Origin: Sarocladium kiliense
Taxonomy: Eukaryota; Ascomycota; Sordariomycetes; Hypocreales; Sarocladiaceae
Length of the DNA: 64,000 nucleotides
Assembly: GCA_030734395.1 (NCBI GenBank)
Contig: JAUZTG010000028.1
Span: 310,001-374,000 of the forward strand
Reading direction: 5' to 3'
The position numbers and the translations under genes were made by a program. A model generated the notes under the pieces. The model did not search any database, was not told the origin of the DNA, and saw nothing but the letters and a program-made list of their open reading frames with translations. Of the stretch, positions 23,872 to 37,244 are shown in pieces (position 1 is the stretch's first letter; the number at the start of each line of letters is the position of its first letter).

Positions 23872-26800
23872 ATAATAGATCGATGGTTTCCATTGCTATG
23901 AGTGTGTTCATACGCACACCTGCAAGACTTGGTTCCAACAATCGCAACTCTCAACGGCAAACCACACACAAAGCTCTCGAGCAGCCCATGCTCATCTTTC
24001 TCCTCACCTTCCCCTCATCCATCCCCTGCTCGAAGATTTGCCCCTCCATCTCCATTCCTCTCATATAATATATCACCGTTACATCGACCTTTCTCCCTAC
24101 CCTTGCCACGGCACATCGTATCACATCTAATCCCTGCTTCAGCCGCTCTCGCCTAACCTATACAGCCGGTCATCTATGCGCGGAAAGATTCTTCCAGCCT
24201 TGTCGGTCGCTTGGCTTGACTTGGAAGAAGGTAGGACTATTGAGATGGTGGGAAAGAATGGTTACATTGTAAAGCGATGAAGGTTAAACGTTGGGGCTGG
24301 ACCCTGGTGATCTTGTCTCCTTGGACTGTCCACAGGTGTTTCGCCATGTGAGCTTCAATTCCCACCTCGCTCAGCTACACAAGATCGCTCCAACAGATCC
24401 TGCTTGTCTACGTCGGACATCTATCCGAACACGTGAATCTGGCTTTGATTGACTACGTGTTGGTATCTATTGGCCATCATCCGCCCGTCTTTGCGAAAAA
24501 GCCACAATAACAAGAACACGAACAAACCAACCCCTCCAACCCGCCCTACGAATGTGATGATGTGATAGTGGCTGAACACGCACAAAGCACGTCAACAGCA
24601 TACGGAACCTCAGCGTGACTGTGATTCACATGTGGCAGCACATGCCAACAAGCTCGTTCATGCGTGGGGTCTCGATGCGCCGATGCCTGCCAGGCTGTGC
24701 ACGCATGAACCCCCCATATCTATCAGAGTGACAGCTCGCAATAATCTATTTCGTTTCCCGAGTCCTCATCACATCTCGGCCAGTGCACAAACCAACACAC
24801 TTACCAATTCACCTCAGGCCGCACGATGATCATTTCGCGGGACGGCGGACGATCTCATGGACTATGAGCGAACACTCACCTGCTTACCCTATCGCCTGAC
24901 GATCGACCTGTGAACTATTTCGCATGAGACTGCCGCAGTGGGAGTGCGCTTCCGAAGCGGAGACGCCGCGACTACGCAAAGAACGGGTTGAATGTTCAAT
25001 TGATGCCCAAGCTGGGAGCCGATGAGTCAAGAAGTCGAAGGAACCGCCACTGTTTGCGCAGTGTTTGCAACACTCTACGGAACCCAAAAAGGCACAATCA
25101 ACCTCGATATTATTGCCGTGCCGCAATGCTATGAAGGACAAAGATTTCGAGTATACCAGTGTGACATGGCGACATGCGTGAGCGACAAACCGACAACTAC
25201 GAGGATCGATGCTCGAAGAGCGGTGAGAACCACAGCAGACCGCTACACGCCGAAGCTCATGAATTCCCGTTGAGATGATTTGTGCAAGATCCTTGTGTCA
25301 CCAGGTTTTGTTGACGACAATCCACCCTGGGGTTTCACGAATGGAGAACCCCTGACATTGAGCCGTTGGGCACGACCAACCCAGAGCCAACTGTCGACCG
25401 TTCCGAAAGGCTTCTAGGATCAATCAAGTGGTTTCTTGAGTTATGGCAAAAGCTAGAGGCGACGGGAGACGTCATGTCTCAACAGAGACAGTTTCAGGGT
25501 ACCCGGGGGTTAGTGGTACTTGGGCCTATCATGCTGATGCAAGTGTTCTCTCGCGCTGATGGCGCTGCTCTAGGAAGAGTGTTCTCGTCTCGAGAACTAC
25601 CGAATAGAAGAGCTTGAAGCCTCAAAGCCGAAGAAGCAGCACAACATGTGTACAAAGTCTCCTACAACCGGACGTCCGAGACATTCCAACGGAGCAGTGG
25701 CTTCCATGTGATCGAATCAAGTCTCTTGTGTCACCACAGATTCTTCCGCAAGACATTCCCCAGTTGTTCTTAACCTAGTAAGCCTGAGTCTGTGCGCCAA
25801 TTCGTGGGGACACATATTTGATGCCAGGGCGGACCAGGTCAGGCCGACAAGGTTCAACAATCTCCTATGGTAAAATGTGAAAAGGCTACAAGACCGATAG
25901 ATTTTAATGGACACTGTGATTCCTTCCGTATCGTGAAGAATCGGGCCGTTGCCGTCCGATGGCTGATCAATGAGAGGAGCGATTTGGGTTGACAGGGATG
26001 TTGACCGCGGCCGTATTCAGTCACGAGGAGGTGCCCCCTCGGGGCTAAAGGTCATGTGAGGGACAACTCAGAAATTCGGAGCGAAGGCAAAGAATCCATA
26101 GGCTGTCCTTCAAGGAAACATTACATGATGAAGATTGAAGACTATGTTCAAAGCAGACAATCATCCGGTGCAACGGATCGTCATAGTAGAGGCTGAGTCT
26201 TTCAGCAGTTATGAATAGTGCTCTCGCGCAAGATGTCGTCAAGGGATACCAAAGCTTGCATCAATAGTGGGGGCAGTGGCTCGGCTTCATCTACAAACGC
26301 CCAAAAAAGGATGAAAGCCGGACAAGACGCCCGTTTGGGGGAGAAGGCTGTCGCTGGTTTGGGGCCAAAGGATGAGATGCTTGCCAGGCTAGGAAAGCCA
26401 CGATGGGGTGATTCTGGGGGCCAAACACACAGTGCCAGCTTCTCAGTCCGGTCCAGTAAGTTCAGGCTGAGCCGATAACAGGATTGACAACTAGCTCAGG
26501 CGCGCAAGGAGTGATCGTCTTTTGGTTGTGAGCAGGGTTCTCCGCCGCCGGATCTGCATAAGAGCGCAACCGAGGAGGCACAGGCGGAGCCTAGCCATTC
26601 AGGTTCAAGAAATATTCCTTTGACGCAGAGTGAGAGGACAAATGTTGTTTTACTCTTCGCTTCGGCTACGAAGGTGCACAATCTTCGTCTACGTTAGACG
26701 CAAGAGGCGGTGGGCGAGTGTGTGAGCTAGGCGCCGAAACATAACGGCGGTTACACAGCGTCTAGCCGGCTGCAGCGCTTGAGATGTAGTGCTGTGCATG

Positions 26801-29800
26801 ATGAAGAGCGTCCCCCTCTGGCGTGACGGTGGAAGCTCTGTTTCTGGTCGATTCTAATGCAAGAGTACATGACAGGCGAGCACGTTGTGCGACAAGCAAA
26901 GGTAAGCATCTGGCGACGGAAAAGAATGCGATACACACGACATTGGCCATTATCAAAATCGCATGACGAAGATTTCCCGAAGCGCGCAGGGACCTCGAAG
27001 CGCGTCTCCTTTCAAGGTGTTGCTGCATGTTGAGTCAGCATCGAAGCGCAGTCAGATAGCATGCAGCAATGACCTGGAGACGATGATTGACTTCGATGGA
27101 GCGAGCGGCAGGGGTGGGGCACGAAGAGGGGCCGGTGCGGACGAAGCTGGCGGCGGCTGGACGGGAAGGAGCGATGGCGGGGATCCACCGCGGTTGCCTT
27201 TAAGGGACATCTACAGAAAACAAGGGCTGGCAAGGCAGGCACTGCCAGTAGTGGCGATCGCTGCTGAAGGGTGCGCCACAGCGTGGTCAGGGCCAAACAG
27301 TGTTCTCAATCCAACGCAAGCACAATGCTTTGTCTCTCCTCGAGTCTGTAACAGGGATGACATGTCATGGCCTCAACAGAAAAAAGAGAGAAATCAAGCA
27401 AAACAGTTCTCCTCCTCTTCCTCCCCCCCAGTCGTGTGGCGTCCTGGTAGTGGCCGGTGGACTCTGGAGATGGGCGATTAGATCCCTGTCGCCCAGCGTG
27501 ATATCACCCCTGATTGGCTGCCGGTCGGAACGGCTGCTCATCACCGTTGACCAATCGCTGCAGCCGACACAGGCCGGCGCTACGACGCCTGCTGCCATTG
27601 ATCGTTGACGGGACCAGGGCCCCGCCCATGATGGGAATCCAGGATCAAGAAAAAGAAAACGGCAGCGAGTGGTGTTGGGCTGCAATACTTTTGAGTAGAC
27701 TGAGACTCGACACTGGCGAAGCCAGACTCGTGTTCTCGCACATCTCTGCTCGTCTCTCCTCTCCCCTGGAACGTGGCACCTGCCCTCCCTCCTCGACGCC
27801 GTGTCCATGGTTCTCTGTCAGGTACCGTTGCCTGTTCCCAGGCTGTCCCCCGTAACTTTAGCAGATCGGTCCCTGACCACACCGTCTGTGCCGTGTCACC
27901 CCAGAAGCTGTGTGACGGGCGCCACAAGAGGGGAAGTAGAGAGGGTCTACCTGTCTTCGGGCAGAGTTACAGAATGGGCAGCTGCTCCCAGCCTCCATCA
28001 CAATGCCCCCGGGGTGCCGCATTGTGTGAAGAAGGTCCCCTAGGGGTCCATCACATCTCAGATCCGACCAAGGTGGTCAAGACTGATCAGATTGTCCGAG
28101 TAAACGTCCAGGCATCATTTTAACGGTATTTACGACGCGGGCCATCTGCGGCGACTTTTCCGATACTTGCTGTTGCACTTCTTGATTGCCAATGGGCTGG
28201 GAGCTGATATTCACGGCTTCCATATCAGGGCACGCGGACACTTTCGCAGCTCTAATAGCGGCACCGCGTTGGAATGAACAACGCATAACCATTCGATGCT
28301 GCATGCTGTGAGCACCTAGATTTGGGGTATCCCTCGCATCTGCAAGCATGACCTCCTTTTCGACTGCCAGCAGACTGGTTTCGCGAACACTAGTTCAGAG
28401 TGCGGGCATCACAGCATCACCTCTCCAGCGGTTGCTGGTGGCGAATCCCACTTACATGATCGGCCGCGCACGGCTTCAAGGCGCACACGACAAACGGCCA
28501 TATAACCACCAGTGCCCTGATCCCTGCTCCCCGCCTGGATGCAGATGCGCTCCCGGGATGCACAAGATGTGCCTCTTTCCAGAGGCTAGAGCAAGTGATG
28601 GACAGGGCCCTGTGTGCCCTCCCATCCCATCCGTGATCCGGCCATTGCCTCCTGACAAGCCGGGCAGGCCACTTCCAGGCCGGCCACCACCCTTCTCACA
28701 CTGTCAACGTGCCATGCATGATGAGAGAGGGGGCCACCGGGCAAGCGTGCTGCTAGCAGAAAAACGAGGTATCGCTCTTGGCCTGGGCTCCGCTCTGTTC
28801 GATGCAGCGACAAGTCACCGTTCGCAGGTCCAGCTCTAATTTTATATGCCTGTGCTGAGCCGTCCAGTGACAAGCCAGCCCAAGGCCGTGTAGGCGCCAC
28901 GCTGTGACTGTAGTCGGTCGACGGTCGTCTTGTGTCTGCCCACATTGTGTCCGGGGTGCGAGGACCCCCAACCTGCTGCTTTTACCCCATCCATGTCTCC
29001 TCTCGACTCGCCGTCCATTCGACCCAGTCTGATCAGTCCCGATCATGCTGTTGAGTTGGCTATCGTATCGTATGTGCTAATAGCAGTACCTGAGTCGTCC
29101 AGAGCTGCAGCGTACGCACGCACCCTCATTTGGCTGAGCTGCACTGAGAGGTACGAGTGGTCAGAGCAAGTTATGGGAGAGGAGCAGGTACCTTCCCGAC
29201 CATCAGTCGTTTGCTTCCTTCCCCCGACCTGTGGAATCTCCATCTCGTCCTCTGCACCTTTCCTCCCTCACCTGCTTCTCTGTTCCTTGCGCCTTCTCCC
29301 TACTGCTATCAGAAAATAATCGATACTTTTTGCGCACGCCCTTCTTCCTCACATCTTAACATCATCATCTTGAACCCTCCCATCATCTGCATCCATATTG
29401 CTCCGCCCAACTGCCCTGGCTGTCCAGGTTCAAGGGACTCGAGCTGCCTGCACCAACAAGCGCCGACCCACCCCACCCTCATCCACAAGGTCCCGGCAAT
29501 CACATACATCCAGCGCCTGTCCTCCATCACTTTCGCCTCGCCGCCTCACCTTGTCTACTCCCGCTCGCTTAAACCTCCTTTCTGTCGAGCGTACTCTTCT
29601 CTCTCGCATCTTGAACACGGCTGCTTTTTCTGCACTTTTCAACACAAGCGTTGACGACCGTATTGCGCCAGACCTCCCTGCTACGGCCTCAACCACTCCA
29701 CTTACACTCAAGCACCCAACTGTACACGAACTCACCAACAAGCATAAGACTGTGCACGGCACGAAATCACGCACATTCGAACAAAATTGACGACGAACAG

Positions 29801-30121
29801 AGTCGCGAATTCAAGTCGCTTGACCGGTGGAACGGCGCTACTTTAAAATCTGCTGGAGATGATCGCCAGCTGAAGTCGCTCATATCTCCCGACACCACCC
29901 AGATCTCTGCCGCGAGAGGGGGATCTTGGGCCTCGGGGACCAGACTCAAGCTGCGTCGGCTTTTGTCGAACTCGCAGCACTTCGACAATTGCTCTCGCCT
30001 TCTCTGAATAGCGGTTACGACTCGACAGCCATTCAGTCCCGTCGCTCGCTCAGCCGTCATTCGGTCGCTGGCTCGCCAGTCGACATCGAAATACCCATCT
30101 CAACCATAATCACCCACCACC
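23872..30121. other. 6.2-kb gene-poor region with a pyrimidine-rich leader
   Basis: No gene is supported. Open frames up to 172 codons (for example 26963-27481 +, 28348-28839 +, 29157-29654 +) are compositionally biased, overlap frames on the other strand and show no domains. From about 28,980 the + strand is pyrimidine-rich and probably forms the promoter and long leader of the WD40 gene. No repeats of note. Confidence 0.55.
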
Positions 30122-33100
30122 ATGTCCGCGCCGCTGAGGACACGAACAAATGCCCGAACGGCTGGCGATACGTCCATATCGGGGCGCGCTCCTCCTGCGA
30201 ATGAGTATGGAACGATGCCAACTCCAAAGCAGTTAAGATACTTCGAACCTACCGCTGCCACGGCATCTATGTTCCTTTACGCACAAGGAGCGTCGGTTGT
30301 GTGCTGTCATCATGATACCCTTACCATAGAGCGGAGGTTCGCGAAGCATTCTGACGACGTTCAGCTCCTCGCAGTCGATAACCAAAGTGAAAAGGGCGGC
30401 GGTCGTTTAGTTGTAAGCTATGATGCCGGCCAGACGGCCATCGTTTGGGACTTGATGACGGGCGATGAAATTTCCAGATTCGCATCTTTCGAAGACCTCA
30501 CAGTCGCTTCGTGGATGCGCAGTGGCAATGTTGCTTTCGGTGAGTTTAAATCAGAGAGTCAAGCGAAACACGAGCGCTGATGAGAATCTAGGAAATACCC
30601 AGGGCAACATTATCATGTTCGAGCCCACAACTTCTGAGCACATCTCCACGAGAACTATCGATCAGATCGCCATCACAGCACTTGCGCCTTCAGCTGACTG
30701 TCGGACTTTTGCGATTGGGTAAGTTGTAAACAGCGGCGTATCATGATCAGTACAGCGTTAATAATTCCCAGCTATCAAAATGGTTCACTCTTGATCGCCA
30801 CTCTTCAGCCTCGCTTTACTATCCTACATCAGCTTCTTACTCCCTCGAGGGCTCCTTCGCCAGTCGTCACGCTGTCATGGCATGCGTCATCATCTCGGCA
30901 AAGATCTGACATGTTGGCTGTGCAGGCCCATGACGGTGACCTCAGAGTCTGGAGCGTGGCGAAGTCTTTGTCTTCGGACGATGGGGCTAAGGTTGTCAGG
31001 CTTCTGAAGCGGGCTGACGACTTGACAATGGGGGCAAACTGGATGGGATGGTCAAAGAACGGCCGGATCATCCAGTTCACCGACTCGTGAGTCCCAAGTC
31101 GCCACTTGTAGGCGCGCGCGTAAAATGTGCAGTCCAACATACTAACACTTGCATAGCCAAACACACTCGTGGGATGTTAGGACCAAGCACGTCACTTGCG
31201 ATTCCATCCCAACGTTGGAGCACGTCAAAGGCTTGGCCGTCTATGGCCCTGGTGCGACTTTGTTCACGCTCGGGCCCAATGGAACAGTTCAGCAGTTCGA
31301 TTTGAACTCGCCTTCCATCATGGTGGCCAATGTGCAACACCCGGTCAACCCCCTCCCCCCATCGCCTCCCAACTCCATTGAAGAACCTGGTGTCAAGTCG
31401 GCCCACTCGGCCACTACGATCAACACCTCTGCATCTGAGTCTGAACTCAGCTCAATTCCGGTTGGTGAGACGGTGTCTGAAAGCGACGAGGACCACCTGT
31501 CGCCGTTCCAGCGTATCACTCGACATCACGACATGAGTGCTGGGACGGACCCGGCAAACGAGATTATCGAAAGTCCAGCCTCCAGCCGCAGTGGTCTCTC
31601 ATCCCTTTCTCGTTCCTCTGCCGGCTCTGGTACGCCACGTCGTCACCCTGGTTCAGCAATCTCCAGGGGAATGTCAGACCATACCTATATCTCTGCCGGC
31701 TCATCGGTTAGGACCTCCACCGTTGGGCGCAAGGACTTGGACACCCTGTCCATGGGGTATACGATGCCGTCTACTAGCTTTGCTTCACAATCGTCTACCC
31801 GCTCAAGGCAGAGGCCGTCTCGCTTGAGAAACGAAATCCCACGCAGCCCTGACGATAACAAGGTTCACGACCTCTTCATGTATACCAGGGCACGCTTGAC
31901 GGATATCCCATACAAGCACCCCGCAAGCAGCGATTTCTCTCGTCTGACAAATGACGATCTTCGTCGTCAAATGCTGAGCACCATCTTTGGATGGCACAAG
32001 GAGGTTGACGACCTGATCCGAGACGAGATGAGCCGACACCCGGCTGGGTCAACAACTCGCATCCTGCTGGCCAAGTGGCTGGGAGACATCGATGCCGATG
32101 CCATGGTCGCCGACTCCAAGAACATGTCGTCTTCGGATTGGATGCTGCTCGCGCTGAGCGGAATTGGAGGCCAGGCGTCGCAACACAAGCTAGGTCGTAC
32201 ATATGTCTCGCGCCTTCTTGAGTCCGGAGATATTCATGCCGCGGTGACAATTATGCTTGGTATGGGTGACTTCAACGATGCAATCGAAGCGTATATGGCC
32301 CATAAGCGATACATGGAGGCGTTGATTCTCACTTGCCTGGAATTCCCTAGCGTGTGGGAGCGACAAGCTGCCATTGTCCGCAAATGGGGTGAATGGGCTG
32401 TTCAACACAATCGGCAGCAGCTTGCCATCAGATGCTTCGCATGCACTGACAAGGAATCGACAGAGCCGTGGACCTCACCGTCTGCACAACAGCTAAACTT
32501 CAAGAACATTACCACCAGTATTCCGGAAATCCTAAGTCCCCCGTTGTCGCCGCCAGGGGTACAGAGAGGTCCGCAACGCAGTATTGCGAAGTCGTCTGCT
32601 CTGAAGCTCATCACCTCATTTGGTGACCAGAACAAAAAGTCAAAGTTCTACTCACAGGGTGATGGCGGCCAGACTCCATTGGCGGCAGGTGTGACTCCTA
32701 TCGCCGAGTCTGCGGTGTCCCCCGGGGGTTTTGAAGCTGCAACGGCTTTCTTGAGGCCTTCAAATAATAGTCGCTTCAACACACCGACGTCTGCCTCAGC
32801 TATGGGCCCTAGGGGTAGACTGCCCTCAATCGGAGAGATTCCGTCCGACCTGAACAGAGATGCGCTAAAGTCTGAGGTCTCTCGCGGCTCTGAGCACCGC
32901 CGTGGCCACACCCGCCGTGCCTCACAAGGCCAAGATAACTTGACGGAAGGTCTCAGTCTGCAAAGGGCTGCAACAGCAAGCCCTATGATGATGCGAGATC
33001 AGCCGACGAGGGCACGCGCCGCAACGCATGGGGAGGCACCGCCATCTCCTGATAAGAAAGTCATGGCGATGATGGAGAAGGGCGATTTCGCCCGTCGAAA

Positions 33101-35084
33101 TGGCTCTCGGGATCGTATGCCTCGCGGTCTTCACCTAGACTTGGCGCCGGACGAGGACACGGAGATCATTTCTCCAGAACAATCTGTGTCATCGTCAACG
33201 AGATTCCACTGGCCAACACGACGTCGCGGCCCTGGTTCAGTCTCGAGCTCCGTCACATCATCGAGCGCTGGACGCAGCCTCCGCGGCCGTGTCCGCCACC
33301 CAGATGACTACATTCACAGCCTGGATGCCGCCACCGCCTTGAAGGCGACCCGCAAAGCGCAGAGCAGCCGCGAGAGGGCTGCCAGTGGACGCCATGGCAG
33401 CCGAGAGCGCCGTGGGACCAAGTCTCGTGAGAACTCGGAGGATCGAGGAAGGAGTTCAGCCCGGATGTGGAACAAACCTAAGCGCTCACCGACTTCCCCC
33501 GTACCCATGTCTCCAGAAGACATAGCGAATCTTAGCAACCCGATCTTCGCGGAGACTAGTGAGCCAAGGACGGTGCGAAAGTCTAGTGTGGTCAAGAGGA
33601 AGACAGGCAGCCGCACATCAAGCCGCGGGAGCCGCAGACAGAGCCCTGATGCACGACCAGCACCGCTCGATCTTCGAGGTCGCAGCAAGGACCGTGATGG
33701 GAACGCCCGTCAACGCTCTCCTTCTTCCCCCTTGCCGATGTCAGCTACCGCCATGCACTATGCTGGCTCCGAGGATGATGAAGACTTCAAGAAGGCGATG
33801 CAGGCACAAGAAGAATTCCGTGCGAAGCATAGCCGCAGTGCCACTCGCGGTTTGAACTCTCCCATTGTGACAAAGATGGAACATTCCCAAGCACGTCAAA
33901 GGGATGCTGCCGAGGCCGTGGAGAGGCTTCCCTCACTGCCTCCTGCTCAGAACCGCACTGCATCGACAGATCAGGCTGGAGATCTTCGCCGCATCAAGGA
34001 GGAGAGGCTCCGGAAGAAGGAACAAGCCGCTCGGGAGCTGGAGGAGAGGCGGCAATCGTTAGCGCAACGAGGTCTCGCAACTCCAATCCCACCTCCCAAC
34101 CAAGGCGTCCAGGCTTTCCCACGGTTGGGTATTGAAACGTCGAACCCTGCAAACAACGCTGACGTCCCTCCAAGGAGTGCCACAACCTCCCCTCCAAGAA
34201 GCATGTATGCACGTGGTGGTCCACAGCTGGGTCTGCCAGCTACGCCCAAGGCTATGAGGCTGATCATCGAGGGTGACCCGAACGTCAGGGTTAGCCAGGC
34301 AATGCCAGATGTGCCTAGCATCCCGGCACAATATGTTCAGCAGCCCTCGCAATCCCAACCGGTAGACGTGCCAAAGCAAGAGGCTCCGTCCGCCGAGCCG
34401 GAGCTGCTCACTCTGCTTCCTTCTACGGTATATCAACCACCGGTTCGGCCTCCACCTCGCAGCATGTCTGCACCAATTCCCGATGATCCTAGCAAGGGAC
34501 GGAATAGGCGCAAGTCCAGCACCGGAGAGATCAAGCCAATCATGGAGAAGATGTCTGATGGCGAGATGATGCCACCTCCGCCACCTCCAGCTCCACCAAT
34601 GCTGAAAGAGCTGCAGCATCTGGCTATCCCACCGCCACCGCCGCCGGCTCCGCTGCCCAACGCGCAGAGAGCTCAACAGAATGCTGCGCTGAGTTCAGGA
34701 ATGATCGAGATTGTCATGGATGAAGAAGAGGGACCTGTGCCTGCGGGAGTTGCTGCACCGAATGATAACATGGTGCCGGTGCTTTCACCGCCAGCGCCAC
34801 CTCATAGCCGTGGACGCAGCATTGGGGATGGAAGCAGCATCGCAAGCACCTTTGCCAAAGCCAAGGACCGGCTGCGTTCAGGAAGCCGGGGGCGCAAGGA
34901 GCCGGCACGTAACCCCGGTAAGGAATCACCGTACGAGAGCGTTCCAACCACACAGCTTCAGCCAACAATCCGGTCACCGCCACCAGTGATGTACGACCAG
35001 GACGCACTGAGGACGCCAATTGGGATTGACTCGAAGCTCAGCAAGCACATGTCGACGGGACTTCATCAGAGCGAGATGATCTGA
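30122..35084 (+). CDS. WD40 / alpha-solenoid / polyproline scaffold protein, uncharacterised
   Basis: Exons are 30122-30539, 30592-30718, 30772-31086 and 31157-35084, giving 1595 aa. Residues 30-330 form WD40-like blades (IVWDLMTGDEI, LRVWSVAKS, HSWDVRTKH). A low-complexity Ser region follows. About residues 520-720 look like an alpha-solenoid with paired helices (GDIHAAVTIMLGMGDFNDAI and WGEWAVQHNRQQLAIRCFAC), a layout shared with coat and Gemin5-like scaffolds. Residues 995-1155 are SR-rich. A charged coiled coil (KEERLRKKEQAARELEERR) lies near 1230-1255. Two polyproline tracts (near 1424 and 1444) could bind SH3 or profilin-type partners. The protein looks like a scaffold or vesicle/RNP assembly factor. 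I do not recognise a named orthologue. Confidence 0.85.
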
Positions 35085-36483
35085 AAGCGGTGTACTGCAA
35101 CTCGAGCTGGGGTAGCATGTCGTGGCGAGGACCTGAATTACTCAGCGCTTTCGTTGCGCCTGCACAGGTCGACGTTAGTTGCAACACATTTTAAGCGGTA
35201 CTTGGGAGTTTTTGGATTGATGCTGAGCACCTTTTGGGAGTGCTGATGACGGTTTTGTTTTGTTTCATAATTACTCATGTCTTTGGCAGTGTGGTATGAG
35301 CGCGTTGATCTTCTGTACCCTCATTGTCGAACATAAGGCGACCATATACCTTTGCTGTTTTCAGTCGAGCCATGCTCTCTGCTCTTTCTTTTCCTTACCT
35401 TCTTTTTTTGTTTTGTTTGATTTGTTTGAGATTCTTCACTTCACGACTCATGATGGACTTGGTGAACGGAAAGATGAGGGCGAGACGATGGATGAGGAAA
35501 ACGCGGGAAAGCTTTACAATGCTGCCTCGCGGCAACTAGTATTGGAGAGGGTTATCTTGGGTAGTAAGAAAAGGGAGAGGTGAATATAGTAGTGATTCAA
35601 AGAAAGAGTTTACGTGTTGACGAAAACGGCAAGAGTGAACAGGTTTGTTTTGCTACTGTAACATGGAGACCTGGGTTGAATGCAGGTTAGCAGCAAGTAT
35701 GGAGACGGGGTTACATAAAGTAAAAAAGCGGCAAAATTCAGTGGCTGTAACGGCCCAATGGGGAAGACCCTCAGTACTCCCGCTTCGTCCAAAACCCATC
35801 CCCATTCAGATCCCCTCCTTTGGCGCCCAGCCCGAACGCTGCGGTGGCCTGCCCACTCGCTCGGGTAACCAGCGATGTTGTGGCGGCCCTAAGCAGTTGG
35901 AGAGCACCCTTGAGGGAGGTTTCACTCTGCAGAGATCTCTCCCCCGTCGCGTGGCGGGCTGGATTACGACCGGAGGGGGGTCATGTGGGTTTGGTTGCGT
36001 GGGATGGAGGAGTTCGACTTCTTTCTTTTTTTCTTTTTTTTCTTTGCCTATTGGTACTTGCAAATGAAAGGCTAGACGACGATGGAGACTATAGCTGAAT
36101 TTGAGAATGCGTGCAATCCTAAATGTCGTGTCAAAATAGACGGAAAAGTGCTTTGAGAAGGGGTCGAACCCCCACTATGAATAAACGCGTGAAGCTATCC
36201 CCAGCTCCACGTCAGAGCTTCTACTCCCTGCAACTGCATCCAACCATTGGCGACCTCAACCAACCCAGCGGCAACCTTTACACTCCTCGGAGTTTCCGAA
36301 AGCGACAATTGAACACTCTGCGTACCGGAAACACGAACAATGGGGCCTCGATCAAGATAAGCATCCCAGTTAGTGACTGAGCCTCAAGCTCTAGGGCAAT
36401 CCAAGCTGTGCCAGCAGCACGACCTCCTACTACGAGGCAATCCTCCACGATCAAGACCAGATCACTCGCTTCACACACCCGCC
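35085..36483. other. Intergenic region with a Pol III-like fragment
   Basis: It holds the 3' UTR of the WD40 gene and the promoter of the PIG-H gene. On the - strand at about 36145-36173 there is a tRNA T-arm-like segment (GGGGGTTCGACC) followed by an acceptor-like stretch and a T4 tract. I could not find a matching 5' half. No protein-coding gene is seen. Confidence 0.5.
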
Positions 36484-37134
36484 ATGCTCACCACGACACC
36501 GCATCTGCGCGTCCGGCGCCCATCTCCAACGACCGTCGAGTTCACCGTCACGACCTCACCACCACCTCCTCTCCCCCTCCGCGTCCTCTACAACCTCATC
36601 GCTCTCACCCGCATTATCCTCGCCGTCCTCACGATTCTCCTCCTCCGCGCCGTCTGCATAAGAACTCTCCCACCCCAAATCCACACGCACCTCCTGCTCC
36701 CGATCATCTTCGCGCCACTCGACGCCTCCCCTGTAGGAGCCGCACTCTTCAACCTCTCAACCTCCCTTCCCCCATCAACAATCACCGTCCCGGTCTCCCT
36801 TCTCCTACTATACCTTCTCAGCTTAAGACCTGGACGGAGCGAGTCATTGCTTGTGATGAGGGGGTTGGGCGTGCAGACCACCGAGACGCCGGGGTCGTAT
36901 TTGAGGGCCGCGGCGACAAGGTTCATACCGACAGAGAAGATTAGGGATGTCTTCGTGAATGAGGCCTTCAGGGGATTTGAGGTTAGATATTATCTTGTGG
37001 TGGTTGTGGAGGGGGAGGAGGATGTTGTCGTGGTGTTCCCTGGGTTGTTGCCAGGGAGGAAGGTTGTTGAGACGGTTTGGAGGGGAGTGAGGGAGTGTTT
37101 GTATGAGAGGACTGGCGAGGAGAAAGGGAGCTGA
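36484..37134 (+). CDS. gpi15: PIG-H / Gpi15, subunit of GPI-GlcNAc transferase
   Basis: Subunit of the ER complex that adds GlcNAc to phosphatidylinositol, the first step of GPI-anchor synthesis. Single exon, 216 aa. Two hydrophobic segments (about 34-58 and 97-113) precede the PIG-H domain. That domain begins with the diagnostic SLLVMRGLGVQ (about 121-131), followed by RFIPTEKIRDVFVNEAF and a strand-rich end. Family proteins share this order: membrane hairpin, then a cytosolic domain. The frame is open upstream to 36373, but the ATG at 36484 gives the normal length and is preferred. The gene is convergent with the Pus3 gene, with 110 bp between stop codons. Confidence 0.85.
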   Translation: MLTTTPHLRVRRPSPTTVEFTVTTSPPPPLPLRVLYNLIALTRIILAVLTILLLRAVCIRTLPPQIHTHLLLPIIFAPLDASPVGAALFNLSTSLPPSTITVPVSLLLLYLLSLRPGRSESLLVMRGLGVQTTETPGSYLRAAATRFIPTEKIRDVFVNEAFRGFEVRYYLVVVVEGEEDVVVVFPGLLPGRKVVETVWRGVRECLYERTGEEKGS

Positions 37135-37244
37135 GTAGATATCACGACGGGAAATGGGCCAGACATAGAAGAGCGAATTACAATTACCAAATGCTTAATC
37201 ATTGGTCTTTGGCTGGATGGGTTCTCTTTGTGTATGGCCAGGAC

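Noticed and set aside
26963..29654. Several 110-172-codon frames on both strands
   Set aside because: They overlap each other, lack domains and fit pyrimidine-rich promoter and leader sequence.
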